The translations under genes and the position numbers were made by a program. The notes beneath the pieces are model-generated. The model saw only the letters and a list, made by a program, of their open reading frames with translations, was not told the DNA's origin and did not search any database. From Sceloporus undulatus (Eukaryota > Chordata > Lepidosauria > Squamata > Phrynosomatidae): a stretch of 64,000 bases of DNA. The stretch spans positions 118,342,133-118,406,132 of the forward strand of contig NC_056527.1 in assembly GCF_019175285.1 (NCBI RefSeq), given 5' to 3'. Positions 44,500 to 57,600 of this stretch are shown here, piece after piece. Each line of letters starts with the position of its first letter. Within the stretch, counting starts at the first letter, position 1.

Positions 44500-45671
44500 T
44501 TTATTCTCTTTTTAAATACTGTACAGTGAAAAATAAATAGTCTCAACCGTCACAGATTAAACCCCCCCTTTCCCCCCACACACAAACACACAAACCCTAG
44601 GCAGCCACGCCAAGAGCAAGGAGGAGGAGGCCTTCGCGTCAGCTTGTCTTAAGCCTGTCGTTTCTCTTGTTTTATTTCGTCTGTCTTCCACAGTGTTTTT
44701 AGTAAAAGGAGAAGGACTCAAAGAAAAGAGGACACTGCTTTGGGGTGGCTGAGGAGCCATCTTCCCTGCCCTTCTCGTTCCCTACCATGGCGGCGCTGGT
44801 AGGGAACCGCATCCTCCTTTCGAAAGCTGAGCCTCTTGGAAGAGGGAGAATTAATCCCAAAAGCCCACCACTGAGCCCCTCTTGGCGCTGGGCAGTGGGA
44901 AGGGGGCAGCTCTCCCACCTCGCTCTCTCAGCCAGGACTGAATCCTTGCCTTCAATTTTTAACTCCTCGAAGAATAAAAAGGAAATGAACAAGAGCACTC
45001 TGCGCTATGGGGCATCTCTCTGTGTGTTGCGTGTGTGTCTGTGTCTGTGTGTCCAAGTGTGTATGTGTGTGTCTGAATTATCAGAAGGCACAGGTTTCTC
45101 TCCCTCTCCATTCCCCAGTTTGAACAGCCAGTTATTTTAAAGTGTTTTCCCCCCTCCGCACGTGTCTTTCAAAACAAAACAAAAACAAAATCCCTTAAGT
45201 CACCAAACAGATGCATGACAAGTCAGTGTCTCCCCGCCCCTCGCTGACCTGCGCCTCTCTGAAGGGGGGCCATGAGCTCAGGCAGCATCAGAAAGCTCCC
45301 CTTTTGACATGAAGAGAGGACAGAAAAACAAAGAGAGAGAGAGAGGCAGGGAGGGAGTGCGTGTCTTTAACCAGCCCCTTCCCCAAAGCCGCTGCTGCCG
45401 CCGAAGCTTCACCAGGATGTGTTAAGAGCGGTGGTAAGAAAGAGTTTCCCCGTCTTTGGCAAGCTTTTATCGAGCAAGAGATCATTTACCTTGGGATTGG
45501 GTTGATTTTGCTGTTGGTTTGTTGGTTTAAATAATGGTTTTGTTCTTAAACAAGAGACAGGTGTGGTGTTTTATTTTCGTTTTCTCTTAAGATGTTGCAA
45601 GCAGGTGAATAGTAAGGATCGATTTCGCTGAAGAGGAGAACTTGGCCAGCGACGACTTGGAGGGGGGCCCC
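44500..45671 (-). other. FXR2: FXR2 3' UTR with poly(A) signal
   Basis: The stop codon is at 45674-45672 and an AATAAA on the minus strand is at 44505-44500, giving a 3' UTR of about 1.15 kb. It contains (CA)n/(GT)n and (GA)n runs near 45030-45070 and 45326-45345. Confidence 0.65.
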
Positions 45672-48600
45672 TTAGGACACGCCATTCACCAGGGCAGCCA
45701 CCTCCTCGCCGCCTGTGCCTCCAGCATGCTCCCCATTCTCCGAAGGGCCGTTGGCAACCTTGCTGTGGGTCTCGCCCTGGAAAGGGGGGACATGTCAAGA
45801 GGTTAGGCGATAGCAAGAACAGAAAACTACAGAGAGGGACCCTGCTATGGCTCATGGTTATAGCCAATATAATTAATAATTATTAGTGTAATTATAGTCT
45901 GGCTTTCCCCTGGTACAGGGGTCTGGGTGATTCATGCCAGAGATTAAAATCAATGCAACTAAAACCCATTCGGAGTACAATCAGCCCTTTGCACCCACAA
46001 CGATTCCATCCTGGACCCCCCTCACAGATGCCAAAAACCGTGGGACCTCAAGTCTCATTGGTTTTAATGGCAGCAGGTTGCACATGTTGCCACATTGCCA
46101 CCTCTGCATGCATGCACCACCACTGGGAGAATGCGACAGGCTGATTGAAGCAAAAAACAGATTAAGAAGCGAAACAAACAGGTCTTGTGCAAAGCAGTAT
46201 AAAACTTAACAAGGATCCTGCCTCCATATGGTTTCTTCTTGCCCATGCCAACATAAACCTTCTTCTACCTCCCTCCCTAGGTGCTCAGCCTCCCTAATTC
46301 TGCCAAATTTTGCTCCAGGAGTCCTTACCTGTCCCATTTCTCTCCAAACACTCAGAGGGAAAGGAACACTTACATCCCCAGCATGTCCCTCCTGCACCTG
46401 TGACCCCGCTGGGGGCTGGGTGGGCATACCTTCTGCTTTGATGTGCTGCCTTCGGCGGACTTCTCCCGGCTCTCTTTACATCGGGGCGCCTGCCGGCTCT
46501 GCGACTCGGCCCGAGAAATGAAGTCTGCAACGGTGACTGTTGGGACAGGAAGGGCAAACCATGCAAAGAGAGCAGAAGAGAGGTGGCATACTATAAGGGT
46601 GGGCAACTGTGGGAGGCCACCTTAGCTCTCCCAGGACACCTTAGAGGGCCATACCCACCTGCAAAAAAGAACAAAACAAAGTACAGGACCCTGGGCCATT
46701 TAAAGTTGAGGGGAGGCCTTTTTAACTACAGGAAGTGACCAAAAATCACAACGAGGGCTGTTTGAATTGTAGTTCATTGTGGCACCAGAGCTCTCTGACA
46801 GAGAAGGCTAAATGTCTAACAAAACAAGTTTCCAGAATTCCATAACATTGAGCCATGGCAGTTAAAGTGGTATCAACCTGGATTATTTCTTCAGTATGGA
46901 TGCAGTCTAGGATTAAAATGGCTCATCAAGCAAACTGCCCCTAATACAGTGGGCCCTTGCCTTACGCGAAGGATTCTGCTGGATATAATGGGGCTCAGAC
47001 TCGTGCTGTGGCTGTGCTTGCCCATTTGGTGCGTGGCTTTAGCGTAAGCTGAAAGCCGCCTATAGTGAGTCCTCATATGGCGCAGGCTCACTGTACTCCC
47101 AGAAGTCATCACTGTGGGGCAATTTTGTAAATATATAATTTTTTAAACCCTCCTGAGGGGTCCTGGGAGTCATAAAATGGCATGTGGGAATATCTGAAGG
47201 ATTCCAATCTTGCTCTGAAAGGCAAGCAAACCCTTCCCTTCTACAGCTACTTACAATGGATTCTTGGATCTGTTTTCTGCCAGAAGGAAGGAAGGAAGGA
47301 AGGAAGGAAGGAAGGAAGGAAGGAAGGACTGGTGTAGCTGATACAAGATACCTGGTTGACGGTCTCGACTGATGGAGCCATCCACACGATTGCCACGATT
47401 ACGCCGGCGCCTGCTCCGGTTGCGTCTCTGAGGCTTTGACTCCTCCTCTGGGAAAGAGAAAAGAGGGCTGTACTCAGGACAGATGGAAGGAGTAGGATTT
47501 ACTGGTGTCAATGATGAATCTGATGGTACCCAGCAACAGAGTATCCCAGCTCTTTCCCTGGTGGGCTCTAGCATCCCCTCACAGCCTGCGGTAGAACTAG
47601 GACTTCACTGCTGCTAAATGGGGTCCCTGGAATAGGGTGCCTCCTCCCCAGTGCAAGACCAATGGAAGATATGACTCCCAAGGATGAAACCTTTCAGAAG
47701 CAAACCAAGAAAGCCAAAATGTGCACACAAGGCCCACCTCCCTCTTATAGCTACAAAAACTATTCAAGCAGCTTTGTAAGAGGAAAATACGCTCCCCTAA
47801 TACATACAAAAACTCTTCAAGTAGCCTTCGTATCTTTCCCAGCCTTAAAGTGCCACACTAATGCTTAAAGCATTTAATGTTTAAAGTGCCACACTAATAA
47901 CTGGCCCCTGACTCACCAAGTTTGCCCCTGGAAGATTATAGAACAATGGCAGGCTAACCAACATGGCTACTGGGAGCCAAAGGGGACATGCAGGGAAGGC
48001 AGGGGCCACTAGAGGTGACAGTCAACAGTCTGGCCCAGCCAATCCTATGTGGCTTGGCACCAGAAGGGCCCACAATTCCACACTTCTGGGCATCCCCAAG
48101 CCTCATTCTCCAGACATGCCAGACCGTCATTCACCTCCAGTACCTTCAGGTTGGAAATGAATCCATGGCCCACTCACCCACTCCATTTTCACTGACAGAG
48201 ACGCTGTCGGACTCCAGGGCCCCATCCATCATGGTGGCATCCTCATCAGTCCGGCGTCGTCGGGAGCGTCGTCGTCGGTTGCTGACTGGCTGCGATTCGC
48301 TGGCGTCTGTATCAGCAGTCTGGTCCGTCTCAGTGTTGTCCAGCAGGCTGTAGGGGTTGCTGTCTGGGTCTTTCAAGACTGCAGAGGGAGAGAGAGGCCT
48401 TTGGTCCATCAGCCAGCTGGGGGAAGCTCACTGGCTCCTGTCAAGCCATCTGTGCAGCTCCATGGGCTTGATAGGTGAAAGGGAATCCAGACTGACCGGA
48501 TGGGAGAGAAGGGCTTCAGCTGCGGTTTAAAGTAGTGGGGATTCAGAGCCTTTTATCTTTTCCAACCTGAGCTCTTGATAACATTTTGAGCCAACATTCC

Positions 48601-51600
48601 TACTTGCCACAGAAATCAAATATGGAGAGAACCTGAGCTATGCTGCAGGCTTGCGTGTGAGGACTATTACAGGCAGGGGAGGTTCAAGGATCCACAGATT
48701 GTAATTGTTGTTTTGTTTAGTGTGTTGTAGTGGACTTTGACTTTTAATAATTGTCTCATTTTTTCCAGAGGAGGTTTGCCACCATCATGTCCTTCCTCTG
48801 AGACTGAGAGTGTGTGACATTCCCAAGGTCACCCAATGGGCTGAATGGAGACTTGACCTCTGGTTTTCTAGAGCCCTAGTCCAACACTCAAGCAACAGCA
48901 TCCCAAAGACTGCAGGAGCCATCCCTTTGGGAAACTCTCCAGGATGTTCACGCCAGCCTTCAGAGCTGGCTGGCTGGCTGGCTGGCTGGGGGACCCAGAA
49001 ACTCTAGCTTGGCATTCCCACATGGCAGTTTGGGAGAGACAGAGCACTCAAAGAATGAGGGACTCTTGCCAGTTGTGAATCCAGACTCCAGATCCTAATA
49101 CCTGAACTGATAGAGGAGGAGTTGTACTTGCTGCTGCTGCTCCCGCGAGGTGCCGGAGGGGGTCCCCGGCCGCGCCCTACACCCGGCCGTCTGCGGTTGT
49201 CCTCCAAGCGAGGGTCACGCTCACTGGGCTGCAGGCACTCGTACTCCTCTCTTTTTTCCGACTCAGTCTCGGAGGCATTGGACATGTCTGAGTTGGTGGC
49301 TGGGTAAGAGAAGTAAGGAAGGGAGAGAGGGTGAGGGGAAAGCTGCTTTTCCCTCTCAGGTAAGTGGGCCTGGCCACCTTGTCTCCTCTTCCCTCTGGTT
49401 TACTTGCAGAGGTGGGGAAGCTGCATGGAGGAGCAGGCAGATCCCTCCAGCCCCCCCCTCTTCTGACCCACTTACCGTAACCAGAGTTGGGAGCCCTGCG
49501 TCCCCGGCCGCGGCCACCGTAGCTGCCCCCATACGTCCGGGTGCCATGCAGGGAGGAAGAGGTGCTCTCATCAGTGGTGTAGCCGCTGCCGCGCTCCTTA
49601 TCAGAGCGGTTAGACAGGGGCCGGAAGCCCAGGCCGATCTGGCGCAGCTGCTCATCGATTTGCAGCCGCTCCAGGCGCAACTGTTCCACTTCCTGGAATG
49701 AAAGGAAGTGAGAGAGGGTTGGGAAGGGAGAGCCAGATATCCTGGAAAGTAATTCAGGTCCTTCAGGAAGCAGAGCCCCTGGGCAATGTGGGGGAGGCCT
49801 GAGCTGAAACTGGATATAGTTCCAGGCCTCCCCAAGAGCTCATTTGGTGCAAACCCATGACATGCATTGCTGCTATAAGATAAACTTTACTGGTGGCAAC
49901 AATGCAGTACTTTGCCCATGGCAAAGAAGCACCTCAGCAATTTTGCTGATGGTGCCCAGCACCCTCTCTCAGAGCCGAAGATAGTACTGGGCTCCCAAAC
50001 AAATTTGCCCCAGACTTATCCCCAGCCAGTGAATAGGGTACACCCTCCTACAGCAAGGTCAACAGAGGATGGACTCCCAAAGGTTATATAACGCAGGAAC
50101 AAGCAAAGAAAATTGAATTGCACAAGTGTAACCCATCTCCCTGCAAATGTACATCAGCTATGAGAATAGGTGAGCCAAAGAGGGAAAATCATTCCCCCAT
50201 TCTTTCCGCAGCTTTTTATCTTTTCCCAGCCTCCAAAGTTCCAAGCTAATGTGAAAAGCATAAAACAAGGCTTGGCTTAATACAAATCAACCCTTTCTCC
50301 ATCATTGGAACGCAGTGAATGTTTGGTTAGGATGCCAAATAACCCCTCTGCCTGGTAGGCCCAGTTCAGGGGGGGGGGGATTCTTCTGCGTGTCCCACCG
50401 GCTGGAAAAGGCCACATACTATTTATTGAAATCTTACTGATAAAAAACAGCTTCATTTTATACCGCTTCATACTGAACTAACAATTCTAAGCGGTTACAA
50501 CTGTAAGCTAATTGCCCCCACCAAGCTGGTACTCATTTTAGCAACTTGGAAGGATGCAAGCTGAGTCAAGCTTGATTTGCTGGGATTGGACTTGCAACCT
50601 TATGGTTTTGAGTGAGTGGCTGCAGAACAGGCATTTAATTATTTAAAAAAATAAAGATGCTGGCCATTTTTGCCAGAACCTTTAAAGTAGCTATAACACA
50701 TGTCACCACTATCAGGATGCTCAAAAGGCCAGGAGAGGCAGTGCAGACACAGACATGAGCTACTCCCTGCTGCCTCTTCTGGATAAAAGGAATCACAAAA
50801 AAGTGGAGACCCTTGCCCTGGAAATCTCCGAAGGAGGGGCAGCTGCTGTTGCTCACTGTAGCAGGACCATCCATCTGTCCTAGCACACCACACTTATTCC
50901 CAAAATGTGTGGGGTTGGTGGATACCAGGGTCAAAGACACCGATCTATAGCCATCTTCAGCCTCTCATGAAGACTCTAAAACCCTCCGCCGCATGCATCC
51001 AGGACCAAGCACTCTCCTGTGACAAACATCAGGGGGAATTCAGACTTTACCTGAAGGTAGGAGAGGTGGTACTCCAACAGGGCCTGTGCATTGCTGATAT
51101 TCTCTCGCGTTCCCACAAAAATGAAGGGGACCATCCCCTGCAGATGGGAAAGATACATTTGCAATAAGAGGAGGAGCAGCAGATAGCTTTTATCCAAGGG
51201 AGGGGAATCCCCCAAGTTGCCAATTTTTAAATTCAAACAGTCATTTAGCAAATAACTGGCTGCAGAGAGTCCTTTTTGTGGCAGGGAGTAGTGGGGGGGG
51301 GGGGGAGGTGAGGATGCTGCTATACTTAAAAAGAATGGCATTTTAATGTGGTACTTGCTTAATTGTATTTTAATTCATAAATAAAGGTTAATAATAATAA
51401 TAATAATAACTTTATTACAAAGCTTTTAGCTTTTTCTTGTTTGAGCGTTTGTAAGCTGCCTGAAGTCCTACATCAGGAGAAAGCCAAGACACAGATAAAA
51501 TAAATATTCTATCTGTAAAGTACAGCAGGAGCAGAAGTGAGCACATGCTGCATGTGGCTACTGCAATGAAGAGACCTAATGGCATTTTAATACGACTGTC

Positions 51601-54600
51601 ATTATGTGCCTTCAAGTTGCTTCCAGCTTATGAGAACCCTAAGGTAAACTTATCATGGGGTTTTCTTGGCAAGATTTGTTTGGGCAGGGGCTGCGAAGAT
51701 AGGATGTGTCCTTTCAAAAGTCGGGCACAGAAAATGGATAAAGAAGCTTCTAACAGTCCCACTTCACTTACCTCTTCCCTGGGGTTCTTCTTGTCATTGT
51801 CACCTTCCACTCGCACTCGGACCACCCCAGATTTGTCCACAATCTCCTGGATGACCTTCCCATTCTTGCCGATCACCTTCCCTGTAGCAAAACCAAGGCA
51901 AGTGTTGTGAGTGTGTATGTGGACCTCGGGAAGTACAAATCCTCCCCTCTAAGCTACATCCTCCCCATCAGCAGTCCCATGGATGATACTATCAGCCACT
52001 TTGCTCCAGCTGTACAAAAGGTTCCTGCCCAGCCTCAAGACTCCAAGCTTCTTGTGATAACTGAACATGGTTGCATGTGCTTTAAGGAAAGCATAAAGGT
52101 CAGCTTGGGGTGGGGGGGAATCTCTCACAATGGTGGAAAGGGAAGACCGTGTCATGGTAGGAGGAGAGGCGTGAGCCCAGCAAAGAACCCAGCAAGGGAG
52201 CCTTCAGCCAAGGACTGGAAGAGAGGGCAAGGAAGGCCAAAAAGAAGGAGCCAAGTAAGTTTCACAGACTAACCTAGACAATGGCGGGATACAAACCGCC
52301 GCTTTGCGGCGGTCTGCCGCCGCCGGCGGTTAGTCCATGGGGGAGCCGGAGCCTCCACACGGTGCGGCTCCCCTGCGGACCGAAAAAGAAGCTCCAAAAT
52401 GGAGCTTCTTTTGGAGTCGCGTTTGCAACGTAGCGAGGCGCCAGGGGCGCACTAGCTATGTCACAAACGACGCGATGCGTCTGATACGCAAAGATGGCGC
52501 CGGCCATGTAGAAGGGCCGGTGCCATCTTGTACGGACGGAGTCCGTATTAGGCCCAGGGGCGTCTAGAAGAGATGCCCCTTTTTTAAAATGGGACGTCCT
52601 CCGGACGTCCCAAATGCCGGTTTGTAACCGGCCAATAAGTCTTCATTTACAAGTCCCCAATATTTATTTTAGTAGGCCTTGAGGTCAAAGTCAGCCACTG
52701 GAGATGTGAGCAGGGTTTGGAAAAGTCATCTATTTGCACTAGGATTCTGGGAGCTGTACTTCAGAAAAGTAACTCTTAGTAATATTTCAGTAGCAACTAG
52801 AATCATAGAGTTGGAAGAGACTACAAGGGCCATCCAGTCCAACCCCTGCCATGCAGGAAATCCCAATCAAAGCATCCCCGACAGATGGCCATCCCACAAA
52901 CATACTAAGTGATGTACAACTGTAAGCTAATTGCCCCAACAATCTGGGTATTCATTTTAGCGATCTCAGAAGGATGCCAGGCTTCCCCAGAGCCCCTGGC
53001 TGGTATTGAACTCACAACCTTGTGGTTTGTGAGTGAGTGGCTGAAGTACAGGCATTTAACCACTGCACCACAAGAGTCTCAGGGAAGAAGTTTTCCTTGT
53101 AGACCTGCCTCAGTCTATCTGCCCCTTCTTTTCCCAAGCAGATTTTGCAATTGACTCACAGGATACCTCCAGCCAACACTGCCTCTGAACAAAAGAGTCC
53201 ATATTTTGGAGTGATGAAAAAGCGACGAAAGAAATCAAATAAAAAGGAACACATGGATTTATCTGGAGCCAGAAAACCACTTCACTCACCAACTAGGTTT
53301 CGGGGGACTTGAACAAAGTCTTCGGAGAATTCCAAGAAGCTCCTGGCCTGTTTGCAGGCTTCTGGGGTCTGTGAAGAGCAGAAGAGCAAGGCATTACAAA
53401 TGGTGTTAATGCCACATGGTTGGTATTCAAGGATCCAACAGCATCCAATGCTGCTTAGATGCCATGGGGCACTTTACGGTACAGAGTTGAATCACCAAGT
53501 TGGAAAGGACCTTACAGGCCATCTGATGTCAACCCTCTTCCACCAATGCAGTGAATCCATAGCTGAACACTGTCCCTGCAGCATGGCAATATAACCTTTG
53601 CTCCAAGACCTCCAAAGAAGGAGAGCCCACCCCTGCACCCCCAAGGTGGTCTATTCCACTGTCAAACAGGTCTTACTCACAGAAAGTTCTTCCTAATGCC
53701 CACTTGGAATCTTTCCCCCTGCAGTTCATATCCACTAGATCCTAGTCTCTGAAACAGTCAAGAACAAGTTTGTTATGATATCTCCCCTCTCAGACCTTCT
53801 ATTGAAACTGGGCCCTGCTTCCTACAAGTATCAACCTTGGAGTCTTGGAGTGTGGTGGAGTCTCCTTCTTTGGAGAATTTTAAAGAGAGGTTGGATGTCC
53901 ATCTATTGGGAGGGCTCTGATGGTGTCTTCCTGCATAGCAGAAGAGAGTTGGACTGCATGGCCCTTGAGGTCTCTTCCAACTCTAGGATTATGTGATTCT
54001 CCCTTCTCATTACACTTAAAGCCACTATGCCTTCCAGCACCCCCACCCCAACCACCCTCCCAGCACCCACTGTCTGTCTCCTGTAAGAAGCCAGCGATTC
54101 TGAGACCCATCCCCAGCTGGCTTCTTACAGGTGGGCAGACTACTGGAACCACACAACAGGTGATGTTAGCTGCTCAGCTATATCCAAGTGCCCCAAACAT
54201 AAGGGATCTGGACCTCCAGGCTATCCTCTCCAATCTCTCTGGAATCCTTGGGCCCTACCTCCCCATAGATGCGGAAGGTGCAGGTCTCCTCGTCCAGCTC
54301 AATGGCGGTGACACCCAGCACTTTGCGAGCCTGCTGGATGTTGGCCCCATGAGTGCCGATGGCCAGCCCCATTAGGTCCTCGCGCACCGTGAACTCCTCC
54401 TGGAAGGCCGACGCCAGCTGCTTGCTTGTCTAGGAGAAGAGGCAGAGTTGCTAAGAGGCAACAGGGAGACCCACCCCTTCTAAGGCTACTGCCAATGCCC
54501 TGAGGAGCAGCCCTGGCCTTCCCCAGCCTCCAGGAGGAAGGCAGTTCAAGCATGAAGGAAAAAGAATTGGCAGCTTGGTTTTGCGTCCCCTTAAAACATT

Positions 54601-57600
54601 CTGGGAACAATGCAGATTTAATTGGATCTGCTTTCACTGGTACAGTATCTTAAATCCACAGAACACTGCCTCAAGCAGAAAGTTCTGTGTAACTCATAAG
54701 CCTGCTTTATTTGACAACTACTGGCCAATCTTCCACATTCCATTTTTGGGCAAAGTACTGGAGTGTGTGTTGGCCACTCAACACCAGGGGATGGCTCATT
54801 TAGATCCATTTCAGTCTGGTTTCAGGGCTAGTTATGGAATACAGACACCTCTGATAACGTGAAGCCTCATAGCCTGAAAAACTCAGAAAAAAATCTCTGG
54901 TAATCTTGGTGGATGACCTACACCAGGAAATGGATGGGGGAATGCATCCTTGTTGGTTCAGCCAGATGACTTCTTGGCTTTTGATACCACTGACCAAAGT
55001 ATCTCTCTGGGATGGTACTTAAGGATGCTGGACCAATGTGGCCCAAAGTCCTCAGTTCCTTGGTCTCCAAAATCTCTTCAGGGTTCTCCCACAGTCTGCC
55101 TTCTCACCTCCAAGTGCTTGTTGGCTTCCTCATTCCGGGACATCAGCATCAGCTTGGTTCGGATGCTACGAAGATGCATGTCTCCCAGGAGAGATGCCCT
55201 CTTGACCGTGGACTCATTTGTGGACTGTAATTAAAAACAGCCAACAATGCCACTAAACCACTTGTGCCTTTCACTGGCAAACCAAAAAAACACACAGAAG
55301 CACACAACACAGGGCTATCCCACTGAGTTTCACCAAATCTCATTCAAGACGGTAACCCATGAAGAGGAGAAAACAAGTCTCCAAGACCCCCAAGGAGGCA
55401 GCTGGACCTGGTTGTAGCAACAGAAGGACCATGTTTGCAATGGAGGAATGCCAACAGATAGCAGAACATGGTGAATTATGAAAGTGTTAACACAGTAGTC
55501 ATTCAGATGGATATATTAAAGGCTCCTGCCATTGGGCAGCAATCCATTCTTAGATCACTCTTTTAAAACCCTAATAATTTAATACAGGGGATGACAACAT
55601 CCATGTTGGCCCTCTGCAGAAACCGGAACCTCCAGGGTTTTTTAAAATTTCTTTTAAAAAAGAAAGTTTAGACTCAAAACATGCACTGTATCCATGCAGC
55701 TGTTGGGGTGGCAGGTTCACTATATTTGTGGTCCCCACCTTATGCTGTTTTAGGCCCAAAAAGGGCCCTTTGCTTTGATCTAGCACTCTACAAATATCAT
55801 TCCATGGATACTTTTCACCAGGACAATGTGAACAGAAACATGTTTTCTTGAACCCCACTCTCCTTTCATTAAACAGGCCAGAGGAGAAGGGGACAGGCCT
55901 AGTGGGCACAGCATGTGATCAATGCTTCTCTATAGCAAGGCAGTAAAATGAACATTTCTCTGTTCCAAGAGCCTTTCTAGGAACAGACTGCAAGAGGCTT
56001 TAATGGTGTATTATTCTGCTGATTCTTATCTTCTTCTTTTAATGGAACGGTTTTAATTCTATAGAGTGTTTTACTGCATTTAAAAAATACTTTTTAATGT
56101 TTCTGCTGTTATTTATGTGTGTTTTAATCTCTATTTTCCACAGCTTTTGAAAGACACCTTGGGTTCCACTGCTGGGAAAAAGGGAGGATACAAATGAATA
56201 AAGAACAATAACAATAACATAATGTTTAACAAGGGATTAAACTAGAGGTCAACTTTCAGTTTAGTTCCTTGCCAAATAAAGTCATCTCCTGGGCCTCAAA
56301 CAGCCCTGAGGGTTGGGAGACGGTCCAAAATGAGGCAAAAGTGCCTCTCGCACACCCGGTGGGGCGCAGGGCAGTACTTGGATTACTTTGTTTTTGAACA
56401 AAGGAACATTTGGAGATTTGGGAGCCCAGGGGAAAAAGCCCCCCCCCAACAGACCATGGGTTCCCCACTCCCGAAAGGAGTATGTAGAAAGGCCTGGTGG
56501 CAAATTCACAAGAGTCCAGCAAATGGACTCTTGAGAAAGTGGACATCCACCAAGCAGATGCTGGATTTTCAAAAAGTTATGCTAAACATTCCAGCTGTGC
56601 ACTGAATTGCCATTTTAGGTTTAGCCACTAGAGGGGAGTAAAAAGCTCCGCTTCCAAGCAGCCATTGCAACCGCTGTACAGTATATACTTGTGTAGAGAC
56701 TTTAGTCAAAAAACTGACCCAAAAAACCTTGAGTTGATTTATCCACAGGTCAATGTAAGTACTGTACTTTAGGTCTTATAAAAAAGGGACAATCCCCTCA
56801 TGACAGGCAAGTGTCATCTTTCCTGAAAGCACTGACCCCCCTTCTATTTTCTCATCCATCCAGCCTTTAGGGTGAGCACACAGTTGCACCTCCTGGAATT
56901 TTGTAAGTTCTATGGCATCATTTCCTTTTGCTTCAGCTTGCTTTTAAATCCTTTGTTACATGCCCTTGGTTTTTTTTTTTAAAAGGTAAAGGTTTCTCCT
57001 TGACATGATTGTCAAGTCGTAACTGACTGTAAAGGATAGTGCTCATCTCCATTATAAGCCACATGGCCAGCACAACTGCACAGAATGCTGGTACTTTCCC
57101 ACCAAAGTGGTACCTATTCATCTACTTGCATTTGCATGCTTTCAAACTGCTAGGTTGGCAGAAGTTGGGACTAGTGATGGGAGCTCACCCCATCACATAG
57201 CTCTAGGTTTTACCGTTGATGTATCCACAGGACATATCAAAACCCATAATCCCCTCAATTTACATGTGAGGTAGAGTTACAGTTGGGTACAATATGCTTT
57301 TCATATTAGCAGGGGATCCTCTCTGGACCCTCCCCAAGGATAAGATAAGCACCCCCACTGAAAGCAAGGGGGCTTGCTGTCCATGGATGTTTAAATCGCA
57401 ATGGCAAGCCTGTGGATATTGAGGGCCTGTTGTATATACAGTAAGAAAAAATGTCAGTGGCTGGCCAACATACTTTCTTTCAGGCTGTTCGCTTAAACAG
57501 CTATTTACTGTCAGTACACAAAGAAACATACACATACATATATACACACCCCACACACACACACACCCACAGATACTCTCCAAAGAGGAGACATGGATTC

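Noticed and set aside
49150-49701. Plus-strand frame of 183 codons over FXR2 exons
   Set aside because: Antisense of the conserved FXR2 exons at 49299-49102 and 49692-49476, and it crosses their splice sites.
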